Shown here: positions 26,446 through 34,034 of the stretch, one piece after another
Numbering within the stretch: position 1 is the first letter of the stretch
Layout of the letters: the number at the start of each line of letters is the position of its first letter
Assembly (NCBI GenBank): GCA_963796675.1
Contig: CAWCMS010000016.1
Span: forward strand, 77,166 to 141,165
DNA from: CAWCDJ01 sp963796675
GTDB lineage: Bacteria; Acidobacteriota; Terriglobia; Bryobacterales; Bryobacteraceae
Direction of reading: 5' to 3'
Length of the DNA: 64,000 bases
The notes under the pieces: generated by a model
Told to the model about the DNA's origin: nothing
What the model saw: only the letters and a program-made list of their open reading frames with translations
Databases searched by the model: none
Program-made: the position numbers and the translations under genes

Positions 26446-27747
26446 ATGAAGCTGAGGCCTTTCCTGGTCTTCTTTTGCATGTTGCTGCCCCTCGCCGCCC
26501 AGACGCCGGCGCGGGACCACCACGTCGTGGTCATCAGCCTGGATGGATTTGCCGCCTACCAGCTGCATAACCCCACACTCCCCCTGCCGGTGCTTCACAA
26601 GTTGATTGCCGGTGGCGCCGTCGCGGACGCGATGGATCCGGTAAATCCCACGGTAACCTGGCCCAACCATACGACCATGGTGACGGGCGTCACTCCGGCC
26701 GTGCACGGCGTGATTTATAACGGATTGCCGGTGCGGGGCGGGGAAGGCAAGCCCGTGCGGGTCGATCCCTACGCTCCCAAGACGGAACTGGTGAAGGCGC
26801 AGACTGTATACGACGCGGCGCATGCCGCCGGCCTCACCAGCGCCGAGGTGGATTGGGTGGCCGACCTGAACGCTCCCACCATCGACTGGTCGTTCCCCGA
26901 GCAGGCGAAACCCGAAGGCAAGCTGGAGCGCGAGATGGTGGCCGCGGGCGCGATCACCCCCGACGAGATCCAGCGATTCTCCCACGCCCCCATTACCTTT
27001 CGCGATGAGCTGTGGACTCGCGCCGGCGCCTACATCATCGAACACCACAAGCCGAACCTGCTGCTGTTCCACCTGCTGACCACGGACTCCGTCCAGCATC
27101 AATACGGCGCCCGGACGCTGGCGGCGGAAACCGCGCTCGTGCTGGCCGACCGCCAGATTCAGCGCCTGCTCGACGCCATCGACCGCGCCGGTATCCGCGA
27201 CACCACCACCGTTTTCGTGGTTTCCGACCACGGCTTCATGTCCTATCAGCACCGCATCCGGCCCAACGCCCTGATGCGGCAGAAGGGCTTGTTGAAAGAC
27301 GGCGAGTGCGATGTGTGCGTAGTCGCCGAGGGCGGCACTGCCATGGTGTACTTCACGCGCAAGCCGATGCCGGAGTTGAAAGACGAATTCCTGAAGCTGC
27401 CCGGCGTGACGAAGGTGATCCTGCCCGGCGAGTACGCCGGCTACGGCTACCCGAAGGTGGAACCCGGCGGCCGCATGTCCGATATGGTGCTGGTGGCGGC
27501 GCCTGGTTACGCGTTCGATGGAGTGAGCACGGGTGAGCCTTCGGTCGAGGTCCCGGCCGGGGAGCATCCGGGCACGCACGGCTACGTCAACTCGGATACC
27601 GACATGCAGGCGATCTTCGTAGCGTGGGGCGCCGGGGTCAAGCCCGGGACGAAGCTGGGCGAGTTTCCGAATTTGCGTGTCGCTCCGACCATCGCCAAGC
27701 TGCTCGGTGTATCGCTGCCCGCGGCCAAAGAGCGGCCGCTGTTCTAG
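26446..27747 (+). CDS. Secreted alkaline-phosphatase-superfamily protein (nucleotide pyrophosphatase/phosphodiesterase type)
   Basis: A 433-residue protein with signal peptide (RPFLVFFCMLLPLAAQ). Metal-binding and active-site motifs: HHVVVISLDGFAAYQL (first Asp), VNPTVTWPNHTTMVTGVTPA (nucleophile Thr with Asn), LLFHLLTTDSVQHQYGA (metal Asp and His), TTVFVVSDHGFMSYQHRI (Asp-His), and GEHPGTHGYVNSDTDMQAIF (third His). This is the type I phosphodiesterase/nucleotide pyrophosphatase pattern. It probably hydrolyses phosphodiesters or pyrophosphates outside the cytoplasm. The frame is intact. The 3' end overlaps the fucosidase gene by 4 bases, tail to tail. Confidence 0.85.
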   Translation: MKLRPFLVFFCMLLPLAAQTPARDHHVVVISLDGFAAYQLHNPTLPLPVLHKLIAGGAVADAMDPVNPTVTWPNHTTMVTGVTPAVHGVIYNGLPVRGGEGKPVRVDPYAPKTELVKAQTVYDAAHAAGLTSAEVDWVADLNAPTIDWSFPEQAKPEGKLEREMVAAGAITPDEIQRFSHAPITFRDELWTRAGAYIIEHHKPNLLLFHLLTTDSVQHQYGARTLAAETALVLADRQIQRLLDAIDRAGIRDTTTVFVVSDHGFMSYQHRIRPNALMRQKGLLKDGECDVCVVAEGGTAMVYFTRKPMPELKDEFLKLPGVTKVILPGEYAGYGYPKVEPGGRMSDMVLVAAPGYAFDGVSTGEPSVEVPAGEHPGTHGYVNSDTDMQAIFVAWGAGVKPGTKLGEFPNLRVAPTIAKLLGVSLPAAKERPLF

Positions 27748-29066
27748 CCCAAAGCACCCGGCTCGAACTCCAGCTTGACCACCGGCACACTATTGGCGAG
27801 CTCGTTGACCGGAAGATTGTGGAGCCGCAGATACGCCTTGTGTTCCAGGTGATCGCTGGGGGCCATATCGACCACGAATTCCACGGGGCGGCCCGTATTC
27901 AGGAGGGTCGCCCGGCGCGGTGCGATGGCGAGCGGGTTTAGCTTCACCGCCGAACTCAAGGGATCTCGGTGCAGGTGGACGTACAGCGTGTCGCCTCGCC
28001 GGGTCAGCAGAACGTTGCGATTGGCCGTGAGGTGCAACGCCGGCGCAGCGCCTGCGAGCGATTCCTTCACTGCGCGATGCCACTCGCCGATGCGCCGCAG
28101 GATCGCGGCCGGGCGCGCGGCGATCGTGCCGTCCGGCATCGGCCCGACGTTCAGCAGGTAGTTGGCATCGCGCGCCAGATACTTGTCGATGCTGCGCAGC
28201 AGGTGGCGGTCCGTGTAGTAGTCTTCTTCTTTGCGATAGCCCCAGCTTTCGACGCCCACCGATTGGCAGGCCTCGGTGCGGCGTTCGAAGGTGAGCTTCT
28301 CCTCGCCCGAAGGGTCCGTATCGCGCTCCGGAGTGCCGAAGTCGCCCTCGTCGAAGCCGCGGTTATTGATGATGGCGTTCGGCTGCAGCTTGCGGATCAT
28401 GTCGTTGATCGACGGGTCCTTGAAGCCGGTTACGTTCATGTCCCACCAGAATTCGCGGATCTCGCCGTACTTGGTGCACAGCTCCCGCACCTGCGCTTTC
28501 AGGAATTCGAGGTAGCGCGCGAGGTCGGGCTGGTCTTCGGGCTGCGGCGGGAGTTCGTGGCTGCGCCCCTGGTTCGGATAGTTCGGCTGGTGCCAGTCGG
28601 CAATCGAATAGTAGAAACCGAGCGGCACGCCGCGGCGGTGGCAGGCGTCGGCCAGCATCCGCACTACGTCTTTTCCGTAGGGCGTGTTCATCGTGTTGTA
28701 GCTGGTCTGCCTGGTGTCCCAGAGGCAGAAGCCGTCGTGGTGCTTGGTGGTCAGGACGACGTACTGCATGCCGGCCTCAGCGGCAAGGTCGAGCCAGGCA
28801 TTGGGGTCGAACTTCACCGGGTTCCACTGGGCGGTGAGTTTCTGGTACTCCGCGCGCGGCACGCGGAAGCGCCACTGCTCCTGCTCATGCAGGCCGTGGA
28901 TCGAATAAATGCCCCAGTGGACGAACATGCCGAAGCGCCGCTCGAACCACCAGTCGCGGCCGTCTCCGAAGCGCGATGCCGGCTGCGCCGCCAGCACCTG
29001 CGGTAGAAAACAGGCCGACGCCGCTGCCTGTAAGAATCCGCGCCTGCCGAGTGTGTCGTGGCTCAT
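27744..29066 (-). CDS. Secreted alpha-L-fucosidase, glycoside hydrolase family 29
   Basis: A 440-residue protein with a twin-arginine signal (LGRRGFLQAAASACFLPQVL). GH29 features are WWFERRFGMFVHWGIYSIHG near the N-terminus, QYVVLTTKHHDGFCLWDT, GVPLGFYYSIADWHQPNY, and the catalytic region REFWWDMNVTGFKDPSINDM, where the Asp after WW is the expected nucleophile. A C-terminal beta domain follows (from about 355). It removes terminal fucose from plant or microbial glycans. Its ATG overlaps the stop of the upstream esterase-like gene (ATGA), so the two form a translationally coupled pair. Confidence 0.9.
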   Translation of the reverse strand: MSHDTLGRRGFLQAAASACFLPQVLAAQPASRFGDGRDWWFERRFGMFVHWGIYSIHGLHEQEQWRFRVPRAEYQKLTAQWNPVKFDPNAWLDLAAEAGMQYVVLTTKHHDGFCLWDTRQTSYNTMNTPYGKDVVRMLADACHRRGVPLGFYYSIADWHQPNYPNQGRSHELPPQPEDQPDLARYLEFLKAQVRELCTKYGEIREFWWDMNVTGFKDPSINDMIRKLQPNAIINNRGFDEGDFGTPERDTDPSGEEKLTFERRTEACQSVGVESWGYRKEEDYYTDRHLLRSIDKYLARDANYLLNVGPMPDGTIAARPAAILRRIGEWHRAVKESLAGAAPALHLTANRNVLLTRRGDTLYVHLHRDPLSSAVKLNPLAIAPRRATLLNTGRPVEFVVDMAPSDHLEHKAYLRLHNLPVNELANSVPVVKLEFEPGALG

Positions 29067-29749
29067 TGTGCCTCTCTTAGGTCGGGTTTGAGGGAAGGGA
29101 AGAGCGCCACGAATTCCTGGGCGGCCATGGCGCCGATGGCCGCCTGGCCCTTCGGCCCGAGGTGCGTATGGTCGGGTTTGCCCTTGTCGTCGATGGCGCC
29201 GAGTTCGGCCTCGCAGCCTTTCTCGCCAAGCTTTTCAGCCTGCTCCCAGGTGAGCCGGTAGAGGTCGATCAGCGGAACGTGGCGCTCCGTTGCCACCGCG
29301 CGTACGGCCTCCACGTAGGGCACCAGCGAATCGGCCTTGAGCTTGCCGGATTCGTCGAAGTTCCTCCGCACGATGGAAGTCACGAGCACCGGAGTAGCGC
29401 CGGCGGCGCGGGCCTCATCCACATAGCGCGCCATGTTCGCGCGGAAGGTGGTGGCGGCATCGGTCTCGCGATCGGGACCTTTGCCCGGCACGTCGTTGTG
29501 GCCGAATTGAATCAGGATGTAGTTGGGCTCCCGGTCGATCGCAGTCTCCCAGCGCTTCTCGTCGCGAAAGCTCTTCGAACTCCGGCCGTTGGCCGCAAGG
29601 TTCACGGTTTCGACGGCCGGCGTGAAGGCCGCGCGAAAGCCCGGTCCCCAGCCTCCCCCTTCGGCAACGGTCGAATCGCCCACGAGCACTACGCGGATCG
29701 GCGCCGCCGAAGCGGTGAGAGCGATCATGCAGAGAAATGCCTTCAGCAT
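29063..29749 (-). CDS. Secreted SGNH hydrolase, rhamnogalacturonan acetylesterase-like
   Basis: A 228-residue protein with a short signal peptide (MLKAFLCMIALTASA). The SGNH blocks are in order: RVVLVGDSTVAEGGGWG (nucleophile Ser), NLAANGRSSKSFRDEKRW (Gly and Asn), YILIQFGHNDVPGKGPD (Asn), and PDHTHLGPKGQAAIG (Asp-x-x-His). This layout is that of rhamnogalacturonan acetylesterases (carbohydrate esterase family 12 type). Together with the coupled fucosidase it suggests breakdown of decorated pectin-like polysaccharide. Confidence 0.85.
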   Translation of the reverse strand: MLKAFLCMIALTASAAPIRVVLVGDSTVAEGGGWGPGFRAAFTPAVETVNLAANGRSSKSFRDEKRWETAIDREPNYILIQFGHNDVPGKGPDRETDAATTFRANMARYVDEARAAGATPVLVTSIVRRNFDESGKLKADSLVPYVEAVRAVATERHVPLIDLYRLTWEQAEKLGEKGCEAELGAIDDKGKPDHTHLGPKGQAAIGAMAAQEFVALFPSLKPDLREAQ

Positions 29750-29764
29750 CGCTCTATCAGTAAA

Positions 29765-30637
29765 TCACAATGCTCTTGAGAGCTTCTTTGCGCCTGGTGC
29801 CGCGGCGCGGGCCATCGGTTTTCTTGGAGGACATGCGAACGATTTCAGCCACTGCTTGTCCGTACCGGCGAATTCCGCTCGCCACAACTCGCGGAAGCCT
29901 TCCGCCTTCTTCTGCTGCCGGCGCTTGAGCGAAGCGGACAGGGGCGCGTGCGCTCCCATTTCCTCCACCATCTCGCGAGTCACCCGGTAATCGTTCATAT
30001 CGCCGAGCAGTTTCTGAATCCGCTTCATTTGGCCCAGCCACTCATCGGCGGCCTGCCCGTACACCGGCTGGAACAGTTCCACCGAATAGCGGAATTTCTT
30101 GGCTTGCACGCGGAAGCCGTGCAGGTCGCTCGGGGATGAATTCTCCTCGGCGGCCAGATCACCGGCGCGAAAGAATTTCTTCGCCAGCCGTGCAAGAATC
30201 TGTTCCGGCGCCGCGGCTTCGCTTCGGACGGGTAACAGCCCGTTCCGTTCCTTCGACGGCGACTTGCGCGCGACCCATCGCCCGAGGACCGCCGACAGCA
30301 CCTTGGCGGCTTCCTTCCTCCCGATCTGCAGCTTTGCCGAGAGCGCCGCGGCTTCGTTCGAGCTCTCGTCCGCCAGCAGTTCCATGGCAATGTCGCGGTC
30401 CCTGACTTCTCCGGCGAACCCCATGAGCTCTTTCAGGTCGCGGCGGATCCTGCGCCGTTCGCGAGTGGGGAAGCACGGCTTCCACACCGCCAGCGCCTGG
30501 ACAAAGCGGCGGATTGCCACACGCAGGTCGTGCACCGCGTCGGCATCGCTCGAATGCAGCGTGTGGGCCGCCTGGCGGGCCAGGCGATCGAGCAGCCGTA
30601 TGGTCTGTTGCGTCACGAATTGGGCGGTTTGCGGCAT
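29765..30637 (-). CDS. CHAD domain protein
   Basis: A 290-residue helical protein with conserved histidines and basic residues typical of CHAD: ADAVHDLRVAIRRFVQALAV near residues 33-53, a second half with SDLHGFRVQAKKFRYSVELF, and GDMNDYRVTREMVEEMGAHA. CHAD domains bind inorganic polyphosphate through their basic surface and are often linked to triphosphate tunnel enzymes, but no such domain is fused here. The C-terminus is Lys/Arg-rich. It is the first gene of a minus-strand group diverging from cysS; the next gene lies 15 bases downstream. Confidence 0.85.
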   Translation of the reverse strand: MPQTAQFVTQQTIRLLDRLARQAAHTLHSSDADAVHDLRVAIRRFVQALAVWKPCFPTRERRRIRRDLKELMGFAGEVRDRDIAMELLADESSNEAAALSAKLQIGRKEAAKVLSAVLGRWVARKSPSKERNGLLPVRSEAAAPEQILARLAKKFFRAGDLAAEENSSPSDLHGFRVQAKKFRYSVELFQPVYGQAADEWLGQMKRIQKLLGDMNDYRVTREMVEEMGAHAPLSASLKRRQQKKAEGFRELWRAEFAGTDKQWLKSFACPPRKPMARAAAPGAKKLSRAL

Positions 30638-30723
30638 TCTCCTTACGCAATTCTATTACACGCCCTCTCGACTTCGGACCGCAATCGGGCACTTTGGTAC
30701 GATGAGAGTTTCCCCTTCATTTT

Positions 30724-32124
30724 ATGCCCTTGCGCTTCTACAACACGCTGACCCAGCAGGTTGAGGAGTTTCGCCCGGCGCGCGACAACACCGTTCGTAT
30801 GTATACCTGCGGGCCCACGGTTTACGACTACGCCCACATCGGCAACTTCCGTTCCTTCACGTTTGTCGACCTGCTGCGGCGATGGCTTCGCGCGAGCGGG
30901 TTCGGCCTGGATCACGTGATGAATATCACGGACGTGGACGACAAGATCATCCGCAATGCCGTGGCCCAGCATAAAACGCTCGATGATTACACGGCTGTTT
31001 ACACCGAGAAGTTTTTGGAAGATTGCGCCAGCCTGCGGCTGGAGCGTCCCGAACACATTACGCCCGCCACCGAGCACATCGACCAGATGGTAAAGGCCAT
31101 CGAGCGGCTCACCGAGACCGGTCACACCTACCGCAGCGACGGCTCGGTCTATTTCCGCATCTCGACGTTCCCCGAATACGGCAAGCTCTCGCATAACGAT
31201 TTCAGCGGTAACATCGCCGGTGCGCGCGTGGACGTGGACGAATACGAGAAGGCCGATGCCCGCGACTTCGCGCTGTGGAAGGCGCCCAAGGAAGGCGAGC
31301 CGGCGTGGGATACTCCGATCGGGCCGGGGCGTCCGGGTTGGCACATCGAGTGCTCCGTGATGGCCATCGAGTATCTCGGCGCGACGCTCGATATTCACGC
31401 GGGCGGCGTGGACCTGATCTTTCCACATCATGAAAACGAGATCGCGCAATCGGAGTCGCTCACCGGCAAGCCGTTCGCGCGCTTCTGGCTGCATGCCGAA
31501 TTCCTGATGGTGGAAGGCCAGAAGATGTCGAAGTCGCTGGGGAATTACTTCACCCTGCGCGATATCATCGGCCGCGGATACGCGCCCGAAGCCATCCGCT
31601 ATCTGCTGCTCTCGGTGCCGTATCGCAAGCAGCTCAATTTCACGTTCGATGGCTTGAAATCGGCGACCACCGCCATCGAGCGGCTGCGCAATTTCCAACT
31701 GCGGCTGGGGACCGACCGCTTCGAAGAGGGCACGGATCCCGCGATGGAAGAGCGCACCGCGGCTGCGTCCAACACCTTTGTCGAGAGCCTGGACGACGAT
31801 CTGAATACCGCCGAAGCGCTCGGCGCGGTTTTCGAATACGTGCGCGATGCCAATACCGCCATGGATGCCGGCGGGTTCCGTGCCGGGAACGTCGCGGCGG
31901 CGCTCGAGTTCCTGCGGCGGTTCGATGCCGTGTTCGACGTGCTGAAGCCCACGGCGCACGAGGCCGGCCTCTCGGACGCCGACGTGGAAGCGAAGATCGA
32001 GGCCCGCACAGCGGCCAAGAAAGCCCGCGATTTCGCCCTCGCCGACCGCATCCGCGCGGAACTTCTCGAACAGGGTATTATCCTGGAAGATACGAAATCC
32101 GGCATTCGCTGGAAAAGGAAATAG
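30724..32124 (+). CDS. cysS: Cysteinyl-tRNA synthetase
   Basis: A 466-residue class I synthetase. The HIGH motif appears in MYTCGPTVYDYAHIGNFRSF with the zinc ligand Cys29. Further zinc-site residues are in GWHIECSVMAIEYLGATLDI and VDLIFPHHENEIAQSESLTG. The KMSKS loop is in EGQKMSKSLGNYFTLRDI, followed by the DALR-type helical domain. It ends with the usual short anticodon-binding C-terminus. The frame is intact. A possible weak -10 (TACGAT, about 30700) lies upstream. The next gene starts 1 base after its stop, so they are cotranscribed. Confidence 0.95.
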   Translation: MPLRFYNTLTQQVEEFRPARDNTVRMYTCGPTVYDYAHIGNFRSFTFVDLLRRWLRASGFGLDHVMNITDVDDKIIRNAVAQHKTLDDYTAVYTEKFLEDCASLRLERPEHITPATEHIDQMVKAIERLTETGHTYRSDGSVYFRISTFPEYGKLSHNDFSGNIAGARVDVDEYEKADARDFALWKAPKEGEPAWDTPIGPGRPGWHIECSVMAIEYLGATLDIHAGGVDLIFPHHENEIAQSESLTGKPFARFWLHAEFLMVEGQKMSKSLGNYFTLRDIIGRGYAPEAIRYLLLSVPYRKQLNFTFDGLKSATTAIERLRNFQLRLGTDRFEEGTDPAMEERTAAASNTFVESLDDDLNTAEALGAVFEYVRDANTAMDAGGFRAGNVAAALEFLRRFDAVFDVLKPTAHEAGLSDADVEAKIEARTAAKKARDFALADRIRAELLEQGIILEDTKSGIRWKRK

Positions 32125-32125
32125 G

Positions 32126-33307
32126 TTGCAGATCCAGACCAAGGCAGTTCACGCGGGCGACCGCAAGAAACCCGGACCGGCGGTGCCCGCCACCACGCCC
32201 ATCTATACGGCCACCAGCTATTTTTACGATTCGATGGAACAGCTCGACCGCGTCTTCGGGCGCGAAGAGGCGGGCTACTCCTACGCGCGCTACGACAATC
32301 CCTCGAACGCCGCGCTGGAAGAGTTGATGACGTCGCTCGAAAGCGGGCACGGCGCGCTGGCCTGCGCTTCCGGCATGGCCGCCGTGCAGGTCGCGATCAC
32401 GACAGCGCTGGCCGACCGGCGCAAGTCGATTGTGGCCGCCAACGCGCTCTACGGCGCCACGGTCGGCCTGCTCATGAACGTCTTCGAGCCGATGGGCGTC
32501 GCGGTGCGGTTCGCCGATATCTGCGACCTGGACGCGCTGCGCGCGGCGGTCGCCGAGGCCAAGCCGGGCTGCATCCTGATCGAGACCATCTCGAATCCGC
32601 TGCTGCGCGTGGGGGCGATCGACCGCATCGCCGAAATCGCCCGCGAAGCCGGCGCGGCGCTGATCGTCGACAACACCTTCGCCACGCCGCTGGTGGTGCG
32701 GCCGCTCGAGCTCGGCGCCCATTTCACCGTCCACAGCCTGACGAAATACCTGGCGGGCCACGGCGACGTGCTCGGCGGCATCATCGTCACCGACAGCGAG
32801 CACTACGACAGCCTGCGTGCCTTCAGCCGCACGACCGGCCCCGTGCTCGGGCCCTTCGAAAGCTATCTCACGATGCGCGGCATCAAGACGTTCCCGCTGC
32901 GCATGGAGCGGCAGTGCGCCAACGCCTGCCGCGTGGCCTCCTGGCTGAGCCAGCATCCCGCCGTGGAGCGCGTCTACTTCACCGCCGACCCCGCGCATCC
33001 CGATGCCGCCACCATCCGCCGCCTGTTTCCGCAGAACCTGTACGGCGCCATGGTCAGCTTCGAGATCAAGGGCGCGGGCCGTACCGAAGTCTTCCGCTTC
33101 ATGGACGCGCTGAAGATGATCGTGCGTGCGACCTCGCTCGGCGACGTCCACAGCATGGTGCTCTATCCCGTCATGAGCTCGCACCGCGAGATCTCGCCGC
33201 GGCACCGCGAGCGCATGGGAATCCGCGACAACCTGGTGCGCCTTTCGGTGGGCATCGAAGCCGCCGAAGACATCATCGAAGATCTCGACCAGGCATTGAA
33301 GGCCTGA
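32126..33307 (+). CDS. Cys/Met-metabolism PLP enzyme (cystathionine gamma-synthase/lyase family)
   Basis: A 393-residue PLP-dependent enzyme from TTG 32126. This start places the family N-terminus QTKAVHAGDRKKPGPAVPAT correctly and no ATG is nearer. Motifs: YSYARYDNPSNAALEELMTS, LACASGMAAVQVAITTALAD, LIVDNTFATPLVVRPLELGA, the PLP lysine in HFTVHSLTKYLAGHGDVLGG, and the C-terminal HREISPRHRERMGIRDNLVR. Members make cystathionine or homocysteine, or cleave methionine; sequence alone does not decide between these. Coupling to cysS suggests a role in sulfur amino-acid supply. Confidence 0.85.
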   Translation: MQIQTKAVHAGDRKKPGPAVPATTPIYTATSYFYDSMEQLDRVFGREEAGYSYARYDNPSNAALEELMTSLESGHGALACASGMAAVQVAITTALADRRKSIVAANALYGATVGLLMNVFEPMGVAVRFADICDLDALRAAVAEAKPGCILIETISNPLLRVGAIDRIAEIAREAGAALIVDNTFATPLVVRPLELGAHFTVHSLTKYLAGHGDVLGGIIVTDSEHYDSLRAFSRTTGPVLGPFESYLTMRGIKTFPLRMERQCANACRVASWLSQHPAVERVYFTADPAHPDAATIRRLFPQNLYGAMVSFEIKGAGRTEVFRFMDALKMIVRATSLGDVHSMVLYPVMSSHREISPRHRERMGIRDNLVRLSVGIEAAEDIIEDLDQALKA

Positions 33308-33317
33308 AACCGTGATG

Positions 33318-33386
33318 GTGGGGCAGGATTCATCCTGCGGTGGGCTTCAGCCCGCCTCCGGCAATCGGGTTGAAGGCCTGCCCCAC
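33318..33386. repeat. Compound palindromic (REP-like) element
   Basis: The termini GTGGGGCAGG (33318-33327) and CCTGCCCCAC (33377-33386) are perfect 10-base inverted repeats. Inside, GCAGGAT-TC-ATCCTGC is a perfect hairpin overlapping the left end, and GGGCTTCAGCCC is another short one. It lies between the convergent PLP-enzyme and response-regulator genes and may also serve as terminator for both. Its end GCCCCAC is shared with the element at 4167-4277. Confidence 0.65.
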
Positions 33387-33407
33387 GAGGGATTGCGCTG
33401 TCGATTT

Positions 33408-34034
33408 CTACAGGTGAATGATGCCGCGCTGAATCGCCGCGGTGGCCGCCTGCGTGCGGTCCTGGACCCCGAGCTTGCTGAGGATGTTCTTCACGTGGTT
33501 CTTCACGGTGTGTTCGGCGATGCTCAGGGAGTACGCGATCTGCTTGTTGGCCAGGCCGCGCACGATCAGCTCCAGCACCTGCACTTCGCGCGCGCTCAGG
33601 TCGGGACGCGGCATCTGCGCCGCCAGCGCCGCCGCCACTGCCGCCGGCAGGTACGTCTGGCCCGGCATGTACGGCGCGGATGGCTTTCAGCAACTCGTCG
33701 TGCAGCACGTCTTTGGTCAGGTACGCCTGCACCCCGGCGGTCAGCGCGCGGCGAATATCCTCGTCGCCGCCATAGGTGGTCAGACGCGATCATCCGCGCA
33801 TGGGGAAACTCCGCGCGGATCGCCTGCGCCGCCTCCACGCCGCCCATGCCCGGCATGCGCAGATCGAGCAGCGTCACATCGGGCAGATGCTTGCGGAACA
33901 TTTCCACGGCCTGCTGGCCGTTGGCGGCTTCCGCCACGACTCGTCATATCGGGCTGCATATTGACAATGGTGCTGACACCCACGCGCGCCACCAGGTGGT
34001 CTTCAGCAACTAGGATTCGAATCGGTTCGCTCAT
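33408..34034 (-). CDS. LuxR/NarL-type response regulator (frameshifted)
   Basis: About 208 residues from ATG 34032-34034. The receiver domain shows RILVAEDHLVARVGVSTIVN (acidic pocket), HLPDVTLLDLRMPGMGGVEA (phospho-acceptor Asp) and VQAYLTKDVLHDELLKAIRA (conserved Lys). The DNA-binding domain is LSAREVQVLELIVRGLANKQ with SIAEHTVKNHVKNILSKLGV, ending IQRGIIHL. Three indels break it: an extra A in GACGAGTCG, one near 33787, and GGG for GG near 33664. Removing them restores the frame. It is coupled to the sensor kinase by an ATGA overlap. Confidence 0.88.
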
